Assembly (NCBI RefSeq): GCF_014905175.1
Contig: NC_057788.1
Span: 9,362,001 to 9,426,000, forward strand
DNA: 64,000 bases
Direction of reading: 5' to 3'
DNA from: Aphidius gifuensis
Lineage: Eukaryota > Arthropoda > Insecta > Hymenoptera > Braconidae
Below, in pieces: positions 23,339 to 34,935 of this stretch. Positions within the stretch are counted from its first letter, which is position 1, and every line of letters begins with the position of its first letter. The translations under genes were made by a program, and so were the position numbers. Below the pieces are notes generated by a model, which was not told where the DNA came from, did no database searches, and saw nothing but the letters and a program-made list of their open reading frames with translations.

Positions 23339-25344
23339 TATAAATAAATACTAAAAAAGTTGTTGTTAACGTCGTCAAAAACCTGAGATCTTTTTAATAC
23401 AGCTGAAATCAAATATATTGTTGATTCTTGCTCTTTTTTTTATTAACAAAAATCCAAATATTTTTTATAAAACAACTTAAAGGTTAAAAACACGTGGATC
23501 ACAGTTTTTTTTTTTTTTTTTTCAATAATAGCTTTCTCTAAGCCACCTTCAGCATAATCTTTACCTGGAAGTCCAGGTGAACGAATCCCTGCAGCTTTTA
23601 TAATTTTTTAAAAATTCCTTCTAGTCGATAAGTTAAATTCTACATTTGCTGTAAAATTCTGATTTAGAAGGCTACATCTATCTAGTAATACATGGAACAT
23701 TATACAGCTGTTAAAAAAAAAAAAAATCTTTATAAGACATGGAGTTTCATAAGGAGGGTAATCTGTGACGTCACATTGTGTATTAGCATAGGGAGTTGTT
23801 GAAGCTTACGGAATGGAGCATGGAGTTTTATAAATTACCCTCCTTGTAGACCTCCATGCTTTAAGATTACCTATTATTTTATAGCTGAAATTATTAATCA
23901 CATAAAATAATTATTCCATATTTAATTCACATTGAGCGGCTCTATTCATTTAAACAATAATAACACTATAAAAAGAATTATTTCATTTATCTCATTTCAA
24001 GTTTTTTTATTTATAAAATATTATCAATAAACTATATTATTTAATGGAATATTTATTAATAGAGAAATATCTTTAACTATTTCTATACTTTTTTGAAATT
24101 AATTTCCACAAAAAACAATGTAAAACTGTTTATTAAATAAATCAATTAAAAATACATCTTTTGATATTAATTAAACAATGTTGACAATAAAATAAATTTA
24201 AAAATAATTTTATTTTCTTCTTAAAAGTGTTTGACTTTAGTATGAATGGTTGTTTAGGTGAATAATCAATCAATTTATTTTTGTAAATGCACATATTTAG
24301 TAAAATAATATATTGTCATTAAGATGCAATTGTCATATTCAAGAAAATTAATAACATTTTCGAAAAGCTTCAAACCTTTAAGGAATCTAAAAAATCACGA
24401 ACATGTTCTTCTAACACAGCTTATTTTCCTCAGGACTTCCTGAAGTTCCAAAGTTTGCATCATCTACTTTATTATAAAATAAAACAAATCACATGAATCA
24501 AATTATGAGATTAACGAAGATGTATACTTACAACGAAGGACGAGTCTTGCACCTTAAAACTAAAAGGTCCAAAATAATATCAACACAACGCAATAGTCAA
24601 GTATTAAATATTCAATACATTGTTTATTGTTTTCATTTATTTATTTATTTTTTTAAATATTTTTCTTTATTTTTTCCTTAAAAGACGAATGAACTTGAAA
24701 TTGGTTTTGTTGAAAGAAAAAAGAAGAAAAAAAATTAAAAAAAAATATAATAATAATTTAAAATATTATAAGATTTGCTTTGATAATTCACAGCAGATTA
24801 AATTTTTTAAAAAAAAATAATAATCGTAATATAATCGAGTGAAACGAAAATATTAATTGCTCCACAAGTAATAAATTGTATCTTTATAAAAAAATTAATT
24901 AAAAAAAAATTGTATAGAAACGCGTGAATCATGTCTAATAGCAATTCATTAAAAAAGGATAAATTTTTTTTTTTTTTCCTAATAAAAATATAAATATTCT
25001 AATTTTAATATAAATTTTATCACTTGATATGTTAATGATTCAATCGGACATGATTCTCGAGTCATTAAAAATACAAATTTGTAAGTATCAACAATAACAG
25101 GCACATTTTTTAAAAAAATATAAAATGATTTTTTAAGCCAATTGAATATTATCAAAGCTGTAATTATATGTGTATAATTAAAGGTAAAAATAATTGTTCA
25201 ATACAAAAAAATTTTTGAGAAAGTATATTTATTTTTAAACTTTGTTTTACAAAATTATTAACGTTGGCATTGAAATTTTCATGATTCCAACTAATATCAA
25301 AAACAAGTTATATTAAATTGAGAAAAGTCATACGATAAATTTAA
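23339..25344 (-). repeat. class B upstream repeat unit, copy 4, long form
   Basis: It starts with GTTGTTAACGTCGTC, followed by the poly-T run, the TATAAAAG block (23595-23602) and the 122-bp MITE at 23737-23858. The unit then extends much further than copies 1 and 2, through the segment with TTCGAAAAGCTTCAAACC (24360) and ending near 25060 at CAATCGGACATGATTCTCGAG. The same long form occurs at 31899-34560, which has about 300 extra bases (33690-33998) where this copy jumps at about 24513. Short frames here are low complexity and not supported as genes. The 3' flank of the next gene occupies about 25070-25344. Confidence 0.6.
23737..23858. mobile_element. 122-bp MITE, copy 1
   Basis: The terminal repeats are imperfect: CATGGAGTTTCATAAGGAGGGTAA at the left against the complement of TTACCCTCC-TTGTAGACCTCCATG at the right. 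Flanks are CTTTATAAG and CTTTAAG, a probable 7-bp target duplication with a later 2-base change on the left. The centre carries TGTGACGTCACA. Other class B units have the empty site (for example 53690-53705), so insertion is directly visible. There is no coding capacity. Confidence 0.75.
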
Positions 25345-27306
25345 TTATATGTCCAAGTATCCAACAACTAACCATTGAGATGTAATTATTGTCTCAGAAG
25401 AATCTACTATTGAAGGATCAGATATTTTTATGTGTAAAATAATACCATTTGTACGATTTTTAGTTGCCTGATCAGCAGCAATAATCAAGTCAATTGTTAT
25501 ATTGTCAATAAAATAGACATCAAGAAGTTCAAGATCTGGATTATTTTTTATAAATTGAATAACACCAGCATTAGTAAGTTTCTTGCATTTATTACAATGC
25601 AATTCTTTCAATCCTTTCAATTTTATAATGAAGTTGTCTGTAATAATATCAAGACAACTTACATCTAGTTTTTCTAAATTTTTTAAGTGTGATAAAGCAA
25701 CGAGAGCTGTTTCAGTAAGACTCGTGCAACCTCGGATTTCTAAATTTTTCAAGTTTTTACAATCATTAGCAATAGCAATAATTGTACTATCTTCAAGATT
25801 TTTTACAAAACACAAGTTTAAATGTTCAAGGCATTGTAATTTTGATAACTCATCAAGAACAGATGAAGAAGACAATGGGTCAGTATGAATAGATCGTACT
25901 AGAGTACAAAGAGGAATTTCTAAACGTTTAAGTTTTTTACAATTGTTTGAAATGGCAATTATTGATTCTTCACTGAGCAGTTTGAGAAAAAAAAATATCA
26001 AACATTCAAGATTTTCAAACTCTGTCAACTTTTTTAAGGCGGTATTATTCATATTGTGATTACGATTTCGTACCTTCAAGTGTTTCAAATTCTTGCAATA
26101 TTTAACGATTGTATTTGCTAAGTCAGGCGTTATTGTACAAGAAATACCAAGATATTCCAAGTTTTGAAAGTTTATCCATTTCTTGAGAGGAATTTCAGCT
26201 ACATCATAATGACCAAATGGAATATCAAGATGTTTTAGATTTTTGCATGTACAAAAAATAGTTTTAAGTACTTTTGTAGAGAGGTTCTCTTTATTTAGCC
26301 ATATATATGGAGTCATTAGGTCAATATATTCCAAATTAACGAGTTTATTAAATAGAGGATACTCGTGGTCTCCGTTATATGGTCGAAAGTTGAGATGAAC
26401 AAGTGTAGTTATTTCTGATATTTCTTGAAGAATTATGTTGTCTAAATAGAAGCCTTGCACTGTCAACTTTTGAAGATTTATAAATTTTTTAAAACTCTGA
26501 AATAATAAAAATGATTTATTTAAATAATTTATATTCATTAAATTGATAGTATTGTTTGTCACTAGTCATAAACAAGTAGTTGGTATTCAATAACAACTTA
26601 CCATAAATACTCTTCGTTTTCGAATCGACAGTAAATTTGATAATATATGAATTTCATTAATTTCTTTTGGAAGATTATTAATTATTTCAAGTACATTAAC
26701 TGTTTCATTTTTGTTTTTGCTTTCCAGTATTATTTTAATGCATTTTAATTTATTTAACTGTGTCAATGCTTGAACAAAGTGACCAGCATTATGAGTTAAT
26801 AAATCGTCGTCAAATTCACATTCAAGACTTGTTAAATTTTTACAGTGATCACCAACAAATTGCATGATACTTGAATTGCAAACATTTGAGAGAGACAATT
26901 CCATTAGATAATTACCACATCTTAATAATATTTTCTCGATGTATGATTGTGTCAACAAACGATTATCATAACAACGTCCAATTGATGATTCACATTTGTA
27001 TTTTTTAATGTCATACCAAGCTAGTTGACATGCCTCTTTCCATTTGGTACAGACTATAATAAAACATATCAAATTTAAAAATTAATAATACAAACACTGA
27101 TATTTCATTAACAAAAAGAAGAGAAACTTTATTTTGATAATATAATATATACCTTTTTCCATGTCTATTCTTTCTGGTATTGGCAATAACATGATGATTT
27201 TTGCTAATGAGTCGTAATCCAGTGAATTGATGACGACTTTTGGATCCTCGTCATCCACATCAGACGTGTGTTGGTCTGTCTCAACACATATTTTTTTTGC
27301 ATTCAT
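25345..27306 (-). CDS. F-box/LRR protein (FBXL), three exons, 585 aa
   Basis: Coding exons are 27153-27306, 26602-27053 and 25345-26496. The N-terminus MNAKKICVETDQHTSDVDDE is class A (5'-UTR intron 27319-27580), but exons 2-3 are of the FINLQKLTVQGFYLDN subtype otherwise found behind class B promoters. Exon 2 has MELSLSNVC and MQFVGDHC variants. The C-terminus is SQWLVVGYLDI. It is very close to the gene at 34936-36897 (both read NHNMNNTALKKLTEFENLEC) and lies beside the same duplicated upstream DNA, so the two arose by segmental duplication. Confidence 0.9.
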
Positions 27307-28578
27307 TTTTAGTAAACTCTGTAAATATATATTATAAAAATGATGATGAATTTATATGTTTTACAACCAGAATAATAAAATAAACGAAAATAACCATAAA
27401 AAATATATATTCCAAGATATAGATTAATTAAAAGTTGATGATTTATACTAGCAAAATCAACACCGATAAAATTATATCCAAAGCCAAATAATATTGTATG
27501 TCATGCAACATGTTAAAATACAATTGATACACGAAATCTTTTAATAAATGTAATTGTCAAAATAATGAATTTACAATTACCTTAATTGATCCTTTGATTA
27601 GGTGATAATTAATTTGGTAGTTAAATTTGTTAATGCATTGAAAAAAAAAATGAATGTATTAATTGAACAATGAGTATTAATTAGACAATTTTGTACGTTT
27701 GATTGTTAATTGTACTATTGTTATTTGTTAAACCTTCGATGTGGATGTAAAAAAAAAAAAAAAACAAATCCACATGTGGAATAACGTGATCCAGCTAGAA
27801 GTCTACGTTACCAACATGGTTCTGATAATTCATTAGTTGACTACAATTGACTACAATTGACTTGATATGACTACTGCATTCTATAAGTTGACGACATAAA
27901 AAATGCATTTATTAATACAATAGTTGTAGCGAAAAGTAGTCAAAAGTAGTCAAAAGTTTCAAGTTTTACATTATAAAAATTTTGAATATTACAAAAGATA
28001 ACAAACAAATAAATTAGGCTGCAATTTATAGTTAAACCCAGTGTATCATCAAAATACATCAAATAATTTTACTTTATTTGTTCAATTTAATCTTCTTGTA
28101 TTTATTTTTACATCATTTAAATTAAGATACTTAATGGTTAATAAAATAAATAAAAATATTTATTATTTTTGAAATATAATATTTGTTTTTTATTTTCGAA
28201 AAATCTTTAGAAATATTTTTGGCTGTATGAATATTTGTTTAGATGAATAATTAATCAATTTATTTTTGTAAATGATTATTGATTAAAAGAATAGAAAATT
28301 TAGAATAGAAAGGTAAAAATAATTATCCAATTAAAAAAATTATATTCATTTGATGAAGAAGTACATTTATTTTTAAACTTTGCTTTACAAAAAATGACAA
28401 AACATGACATTTGAATTTTTATGATTTAAAGTAATATAGAAAACAACTTATAATAATAATAATTATAATCATCTTTTACAATGTCTTTGACTTAGTAACG
28501 TATTTTGTATGTATTTTTAAGAATACATTATGAAAGAATTTTAAGCGTATAAATAAGTGAGAAAGATATACAATAAAT
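27307..28578 (-). promoter_or_regulatory. class A 5' region and spacer
   Basis: The 5'-UTR intron is 27319-27580. The poly-A run (27750-27764) and the conserved block at 27767-27820 follow (the core is CACATGTGG here, AACGTGATC kept). The spacer then continues to the 3' flank of the stub at 28579, with AATAAA (minus) near 28367. No gene is seen. Confidence 0.5.
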
Positions 28579-28785
28579 TTAAATTAATTTGAAGAATAAA
28601 TCTATGCTATAATTAGTAACAACCAACCATTGAGATTTAATTATTGACTTAGAAGCATAGATTATTGACGAATCATTTGTTATTATGTGTAAAATGATAC
28701 CATTTGTACGATTTTTAGTTGCCTGATCAGCACCAATAACCAAGTCAGTTGTAAGATTATCTATTCCCATGACACTGATTGCAAT
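28579..28785 (-). pseudogene. 3'-terminal stub of an F-box/LRR gene
   Basis: The minus strand reads the last half LRR and the C-terminal cap (GIDNLTTDLVIGADQATKNR, then IIYASKSIIKSQWLVVTN and a tail ending FFKLI). The FFKLI-type tail matches only the gene at 58667. Homology ends at about 28785, where intergenic spacer (ATCGTCAAATTACACCAAATA) takes over, so the exon 3 start and exons 1-2 are missing. Confidence 0.75.
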
Positions 28786-28994
28786 CAATCGTCAAATTAC
28801 ACCAAATAACTTTACTGATTACATTGTTTTTTCAATTCCATCTTCTCTTTATTTTTTCATTTTAAATTAAGATACACAATGGTTAATAAAATTTAAAAAA
28901 ATATTTATTATTTTCGATGTGTATAATATTTGCTTATTATTTTCGACAGATCTTTAGAAATATTTTTATGGCTGTATAAATATTTGTTTAGATG

Positions 28995-29598
28995 GTTACA
29001 CGTCAAAAAAAATTTTCCAAAAAAAACTCGACAAAAAAAATAACGATAAAAAAAATCACGACAAAAAGAATCATGACAAAAAAAATAAAAAAAATAAAAA
29101 TCACGTCATAATAAATTTTTTTTTTTCTAAATAATAAATTTAATATTTCATATGAACTATTTTTCTTATATATTTAGCCGTTAGATTTTTTACTCAGCTG
29201 GTAGATAATTAACGTAGCCTTAATAATAGCCATACAATCAATATCTACATCATTTTACTCAGCTAGATTCTTCACTTAGCTAGATTTTTCACGTAGCTAG
29301 ATTTTCTACTTAGCCGTAATTGTAGCCAAACAATCAATATCTACATTATTTTACTTAGCTAGATTTCTTACCTAGCTAGATTTTTTACTTAGCTGTAATT
29401 GTAGCCAAACAATCACTATCTACATTATTTTACCAGCCAAATCTTTTACTTAGTTGCTAGATTTTTTTTGTCTAAATTTTTTTTTACTAAATTTTTGTTG
29501 TCGCGATTTTTTTTGTCATGATTTTTTTTGTCGAAATTTTTTTTGTCGTGATTTTTTTTGTCGAGTTTTTTTTTTTAATTTTTTTTTGTCGTGGAATC
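28995..29598. mobile_element. 604-bp foldback element with 9-bp target duplication
   Basis: It is flanked on both sides by GTTTAGATG (28986-28994 and 29599-29607); paralogous spacers carry this site once. The ends are inverted and A/T-rich: the left half repeats ACTCGACAAAAAAAA, ATCACGACAAAAA and ATCATGACAAAAA, and the right half repeats their complements (TTTTTTGTCGTGATT, TTTTTTGTCATGATT). The outermost bases GTTACACGTCAAAAAAAATT and GATTCCACGACAAAAAAAAA (right end, complemented) correspond. The centre (29170-29460) is tandem: an approximately 90-base unit with GTAATTGTAGCCAAACAATC, itself built of ACTTAGCTAGATTTTT subunits. There is no transposase. A 9-bp duplication with long foldback ends suggests a Mutator-like nonautonomous element. 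Confidence 0.75.
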
Positions 29599-29609
29599 GT
29601 TTAGATGAA

Positions 29610-29937
29610 TAATTTATCAATTTATTTTTGTGAATGATTATTTATTGAAAGAATAGAAAATTTATAAAAAGAAAGGTAAATATAATTGTCCGATTCAAAA
29701 AATTATATTTATTTGATAAAAAAGTATATTTATTTTTAAACTTTGCTCTACAAAAATATCAACATTGACATTAAACTTTTTATGATTCCAATAGTAATAT
29801 CGAAAACAAGTTATAATAAAAATGTTCTTTTACAATGTCTTCACAATGTCATTTTGTATGTGTTTTTAAAAATAAATTATGTAAGAATATTACGCTTAAA
29901 TTAGGAAGAAAAGTATATGATAATAATATAATTCAAT
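29610..29937. other. 3' flank of next gene
   Basis: Conserved downstream flank with AATAAA (minus) at about 29727-29733 and the TTTGTATGTGTTTTTA motif. No gene is seen. Confidence 0.5.
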
Positions 29938-31898
29938 CTATTCAATAACCAACCATTGAGACGTAATTATTGACTTAGAAGCTTTAATTATTGACCAACT
30001 ACACCTCGTTATGTGTAAAATGATACCATTTGTACGATTTTTAGTTGCCTGATCAGCACTAATAACCATATCAATTAATTGTAATATTCTTTGTATCATA
30101 GATCCTTATCATTTCAAGATCTGGATTATTACTTATATATTGAATAATACCAGCATTAGTAAGTTTCTCGCATCCATTACAATGCAATTCTTTCAATCCT
30201 TTCAATTTAATAAGGAAGCTGTCTGTAATTATATCAAGATCGCCTACATTAAGTATTTGTAAATTTTTCATGTTTGTTAAAGCAACGAGAGCTGTCTCAG
30301 TAAGACTCGTGCAACCTTGGATATCTAAACTTTTTAGGTTTTTACAATTATTACCAATAGCAATTATTGTACTATCTTTAAGATTTTTTATAAAACTCAA
30401 GTTTAGATGTTCAAGAGATTGTAATTTTGATAACTCATCAAGATTAGATGGAGAAGAAAGTTGCATACCATTAATGGATGATACTATAGTGCAAAAAGGA
30501 ATTTCTAAACGTTTAAGTTTTTGACAATTGATAGAAATTGCGATTATTGATTCCTCACTGGGCTCAACCAGACCAGGCAATATTAAACATTCAAGATATT
30601 CCAACGTTGTTAACTTTTTTAAAGCGTTATTATTTATATAGTAATTACTATCAAATATTTTCAAGTGTTTTAAATTCTTGCAATATTCAACAATTGTATT
30701 TGCCAAGTCAGGCATTATTTTACAAGAAATACCAAGATATTCCAAGTTTTTAAAATTTATCCATTTCTTGAGAGGAATTTTAGCTACATCATAATAACCA
30801 AATGGAATATCAAGATGTTTTAGATTTTTGCACGTACAAAAAATAGTATTGAGTACTTTTGTAGAGAGCTTCGCCGCAAATCCACCTTGATCTGTACCCA
30901 TCGTTAAATCGATGTATTCCAAGTTTACCAGTTTATTGAACAAAGAAAGCTCTTTGGGTATATTGAATGATGAAATGTTAAGATGAACAAGTGTTGCCAT
31001 TTCTGCTATTTCTTGAAGAATTATGTTGTCTAAACAGAGACCATGTAATGTCAATTTCTTAAGATTTTTAAATTTTTTAAAAGTCTGAAAATAATAAAAA
31101 TTCATTTAAATAATTTGTATATTTAATCGATTGATAGTATTGTTTATCACTGGTGATGAACAAATAATACGTATTTAATAACAAACTTACCATAAAAACT
31201 ATTGGTTGTCCAAATGACACTGGAAGTGTAGAAAATAAATGAATTTCATTAATTTCTTTTGGAAGACTACTGATTATTGCAGAGAGTTTAGTTATAATAT
31301 TATACGACTTGTACATGTAATTCACTATTATTTCAATGCATTTTAATTTATCCAACTGTGTAAATGCTTGAACAAAGTGACCAGCATCCCGTTCTAACGA
31401 ATCGACGTCAAATTCACATTCAAGACTTGTTAAATTTTTACAGTGATCACCAATAAATGGCATGATACTTGAGTCACAAACATATGAAAGAGACAATTCA
31501 TTTAAATAATTGCCACATCTTAATAATATTTCCTTGAGGTATGATTGTGTCAACAAACGGTTATTATAAGAACGTCCAATTGATGATTGACATTTGTATT
31601 TTTTAATGTCATACCAAGCAAGTTGACATGCCTCTTTCCATTTGGTACAAACTATAATAAAACATATCAAATTTAAAAATTAAGAACACAAACATTGTCA
31701 TTATATTTAAAAAAAAAAAACTTTATTTTGATAATAATATTTACCTTTTTCCATGTTTATCCTTTCTGGTATTGGCAACAACATAATGATTTGTGCTAAT
31801 GAGTCGTAATCCAATGAGTTGATGACAACTTTTGAATCCTTGTCACCCACATCAAAGATTTGTTGGTCTTTCACAACACATCTCCCCTTTGCACCCAT
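29938..31898 (-). CDS. F-box/LRR protein with C-terminal frameshift, 542 aa as read
   Basis: Coding exons are 31745-31898, 31191-31651 and 30071-31084. The N-terminus MGAKGRCVVKDQQIFDVGDK is class B; the candidate noncoding exon ends at 32122 (intron 31911-32121), TATAAAAG at 32163-32170. Exon 3 is the LTLHGLCLDN subtype. A 4-base tandem duplication (AATT, about 30074-30081) shifts the frame after KNITIN and gives a stop at 30071-30073. The original cap is still readable in another frame down to the ancestral stop at 29938-29940. About 45 residues of conserved cap are lost; the LRRs are intact. It could be a new allele-like form or an early pseudogene. Confidence 0.8.
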
Positions 31899-32301
31899 TA
31901 TGAGTAAATACTAAAAATGTTGTCGTTAACGTCGTCAAAAACTTGAGATCTTTTTAATACAGAAATTAAATATGTTGTTGATTTTTGCTCTTTTTTTATT
32001 ATTAACAGAAATCCAAATATTTTTTACAAAAAAACTTAAAGGTTAAAAACACGAGGGTCACAGTTTTTTTTTTTTTTCTCAATAATAGCTTTCTCTAAGC
32101 CACCTTCAGCGTAATCTTTACCTGGAATTCTATGTGAACTCCAGGTGAACGAGTCACTGCAGCTTTTATAATTTTTTAAAAATTCCTTCTAGTCGATAAG
32201 TTAAATTCTACATTTGCTGTAAAATTCTGATTTAGAAGGCTACATCTATCTAGTAATACATGGAACATTATACAGCTGTTAAAAAAAAAAAAATCTTTAA
32301 G

Positions 32302-32423
32302 ACATGGAGTTTCATAAGGAGGGTAATCTGTGACGTCACATTGTGTATTAGCATAGGGAGTTGTTGAAGCTTACGGAATGGAGCATGGAGTTTTATAAAT
32401 TACCCTCCTTGTAGACCTCCATG
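32302..32423. mobile_element. 122-bp MITE, copy 2
   Basis: Same length and same position within the class B unit as the copy at 23737-23858. It has clean CTTTAAG duplications on both sides (32295-32301 and 32424-32430). Shared position shows that the two host units derive from one that already carried the insertion. Confidence 0.8.
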
Positions 32424-32803
32424 CTTTAAGATTACCTATTATTTTATAGCTGAAATTATCAATCACATAAAATAATTATTCCATATTTAATTCACATTTA
32501 ACGGCTCTATTTATTTAAACAATAAAAAAAAACACTATAAAAAAAAATTATTTCATTTATCTCTTTTTAAATTTTTCTTATTTATAAAATATTATCAATA
32601 AACTATATTATTTAATGGAATATTTATCAATTGAGAAATAACTTTAACTATTTCTATATTCTTTTGAAATTAATTTGCTCAAAAAACTATGTAAAACTGT
32701 TTATTAAATAAATCAATTAAAAATACATCTTTTGATATTAATTCGACAATTTAAAATGTTGACAATAAAATAAATTTAAAAATAATTTTTTTTTCTTCTT
32801 TAA

Positions 32804-33556
32804 GGTATAACTTGCCAAAATTTTTGGGGGCGTGTCCTAAATATACTGCCTATGCTTTTACATGGATAGTTTTTGCTCAACAAATAACTAAAAAATGGAT
32901 CTTTTTTATGTTCTTATTAATAATACTTTTAGTAGAGAATTTTATCATTTTGCCTATTTTATTGCATAATAAATCATATTCTTGTAATTTAAAACAATTT
33001 TAATAGCTTCTTTATTTTCTCGTAATGAGGCAATAGTGCTTTTTGTCAGTTTCAAATAATTGATCTTGACGCTATCTTTAATATCTATATTTCATGAATG
33101 TATGTTTGTATGCTGTGTTGCTAAACATAGATGCTAAATTTCATAAATTTGTTGTTTAAATTTTTGCTTCAATGGTTGCTGCTGTGAGTCAATACTTGTT
33201 CTCATAAAAATTGTAAAAATCGTAATTTTAGCTTATATTTTATTAATTACGTGAGATTTATCTTATAAGCCTATTTCATCCTGGATATCAAAAATTCCTT
33301 ATTTTTTTCTTTTATTATCTATTAATTTTTATAGGTGAGACCAAAACAAGTATTGTTTTGTTAAGTTCGTAGATATTTTCTAAATCTATAAGAGATGTTT
33401 AACCTCTCTAAATTATGTCAATTTGAATAATTATTAAAAAAAAAAAAGTATTATAACATAAAAACTGAATTGACAAAAAGATGCATTATTATTTCATTTA
33501 TCTAAATTATTAATTTCATGAGCCTCAGACTATTTTTCATTTTGGCAAGTTATACC
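32804..33556. mobile_element. 753-bp element with 17-bp terminal inverted repeats at TTAA
   Basis: The ends GGTATAACTTGCCAAAA (32804-32820) and TTTTGGCAAGTTATACC (33540-33556) are perfect reverse complements, with TTAA on each side (32800-32803 and 33557-33560). TTAA targets are typical of piggyBac-like and some other cut-and-paste elements; the terminal bases are not the classic piggyBac CCC, so the family is open. No transposase-length frame is present. Compared with 24211-24380, about 165 bases between the two flanking sites are missing here. Confidence 0.75.
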
Positions 33557-33787
33557 TTAAGGAATTTAAAAAATCACGTACATGCTTTTCTAACACAGCT
33601 TATTTTCCTCAGGAGTCAGGACTTCCTGAAGTCCCAAAGTTTGCATCTTCTACTTTATTATAAAATAAAACAAATCACATGAATTAAATTATGTGATTAA
33701 CATCAGTTTTCAAATTAACGTTTGATATTGTTTCAGTAATCGAGTATATGCAGAGACTAGTTCTGAATTATATAAATTTTTTCTTAT

Positions 33788-34060
33788 TTACAAAACAACC
33801 GGTTCATCTGGTGTAATAATCTCTCCTTTACTATCACCCTGCAATTATGGATCAGCATTTTGTAAATGAAGATGCATGAGTATTTTTGCATGCTTCTATT
33901 CCATTTAAAACAAGCACTGTGTACGAATTTTTTCATTCAATTTGACAATGTTCTGACAAGTGCTCCAACTATTGTTTCTTCACCAAAACTGCAGTCATCA
34001 CGAAGATGTTCACTTACAACAAAGGATGAATCTTGCACCTTAAAACAAATAGGTCTAAAA
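33788..34060 (-). pseudogene. relic of an unrelated gene
   Basis: Two protein-like stretches are visible on the minus strand. The upper (about 33950-34060) reads ICFKVQDSSFVVSEHLRDDC then SFGEETIVGALVRTLSN and meets TGA. The lower (33788-33880) reads MHLHLQNADP, an in-frame TAA, LQGDSKGEIITPDEPVVL and a stop at 33788-33790. The internal stops look like simple C-to-T changes of glutamine codons. I do not recognise the protein. It lies in the extra 300-base part of this class B unit, so it may belong to an older gene neighbour. Confidence 0.35.
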
Positions 34061-34935
34061 TAATATCAACACAACGCAATAGTCAAGTATTAAATATTAA
34101 TATGTATTAAATTCAATATACTGTTTATTGTTTTTATTTATTTATTTATTTATTTAAATATTTTTCTTTTATTTTTTCCTTAAAAGAAGAATTAACTTGA
34201 AATTTGTTTTGTTGAAAGAACAAACAAGAAAAGAAAACAAAAAAAAATATATAATAATAATTTAAAACATTATAAGATTTGCTTTAATAATTCACTGTAA
34301 ATTAAATTTTTTTAAAAAAATAATAATAGTAATATAATGAATTGAAACAAAAATATTGATTGCTCCACAAGTAAAATTGTATATTTATAAAAAAATTAAT
34401 TAAAAAAACATTGTATAAAAACGCGTGAATTGTATCTGATAGTGATTCATTAAAAAAGGATAAATTTTCTTTTTGTTTTCCTAATAAAAATATTTTAATA
34501 TAAGATTTATCACTTAATATGTTATTGATTCAATCGGACATGATTCTCGAGTCATTTAAAAAACAAATTTGTAAGTATCAACAAGTTAAAATACAAATAA
34601 TTCTGTCACAACATATCTTTAGATGTCATTGGCTTGAGTATTTAAGAATTTACCTTATTTACAAATTTGTAAGTATCAACAATAACAGGCACATTTTTTA
34701 AAAAAATATGAAATGATTTTTTGAGCCACTTGAATATTATCAAAGCTGTAATTATATGTGTATAATTAAAGGTAAAAATAATTGTTCAATACAAAAAAAT
34801 TTTTGAAAAAGTATATTTATTTTTTTTAAACTTTGATTTACAAAATTATTAGCATTGTCATTCTAATTTTCATGATTCCAACTAATATCAAAAACAAGTT
34901 ATATTGAATAGGAAGAAGTCATACGATAAATTTAA

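Larger units (their letters stand above)
31899..34935 (-). repeat. class B upstream repeat unit, copy 5, longest form
   Basis: It starts with GTTGTCGTTAACGTCGTC, then poly-T (32065-32077), the TATAAAAG block (32163-32170; noncoding exon end 32122) and the MITE at 32302-32423. It matches the unit at 23339-25080 to about 34560. Two differences stand out: a TTAA-flanked element at 32804-33556, and about 300 bases (33690-33998) absent from the other copy. From about 34640 it is the 3' flank of the next gene. Confidence 0.6.

Noticed and set aside
24340..24500. Plus-strand open stretch FKKINNIFEKLQTFKESKKS in class B units
   Set aside because: It stays open in the copies near 24.3 and 54.2 kb, but has no ATG (ATATTC at the start in most copies), is shifted by 7 bases in the 33.6 kb copy, and has no recognisable product.
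28995..29598. CRISPR-like or satellite array
   Set aside because: The repeats are A/T homopolymer-rich and inverted at the ends, flanked by a single 9-bp target duplication; a foldback transposon explains them better.
32812..33003. 63-codon plus-strand frame inside the TTAA element as a transposase
   Set aside because: Far too short and hydrophobic, with no catalytic motif visible; the element looks nonautonomous.
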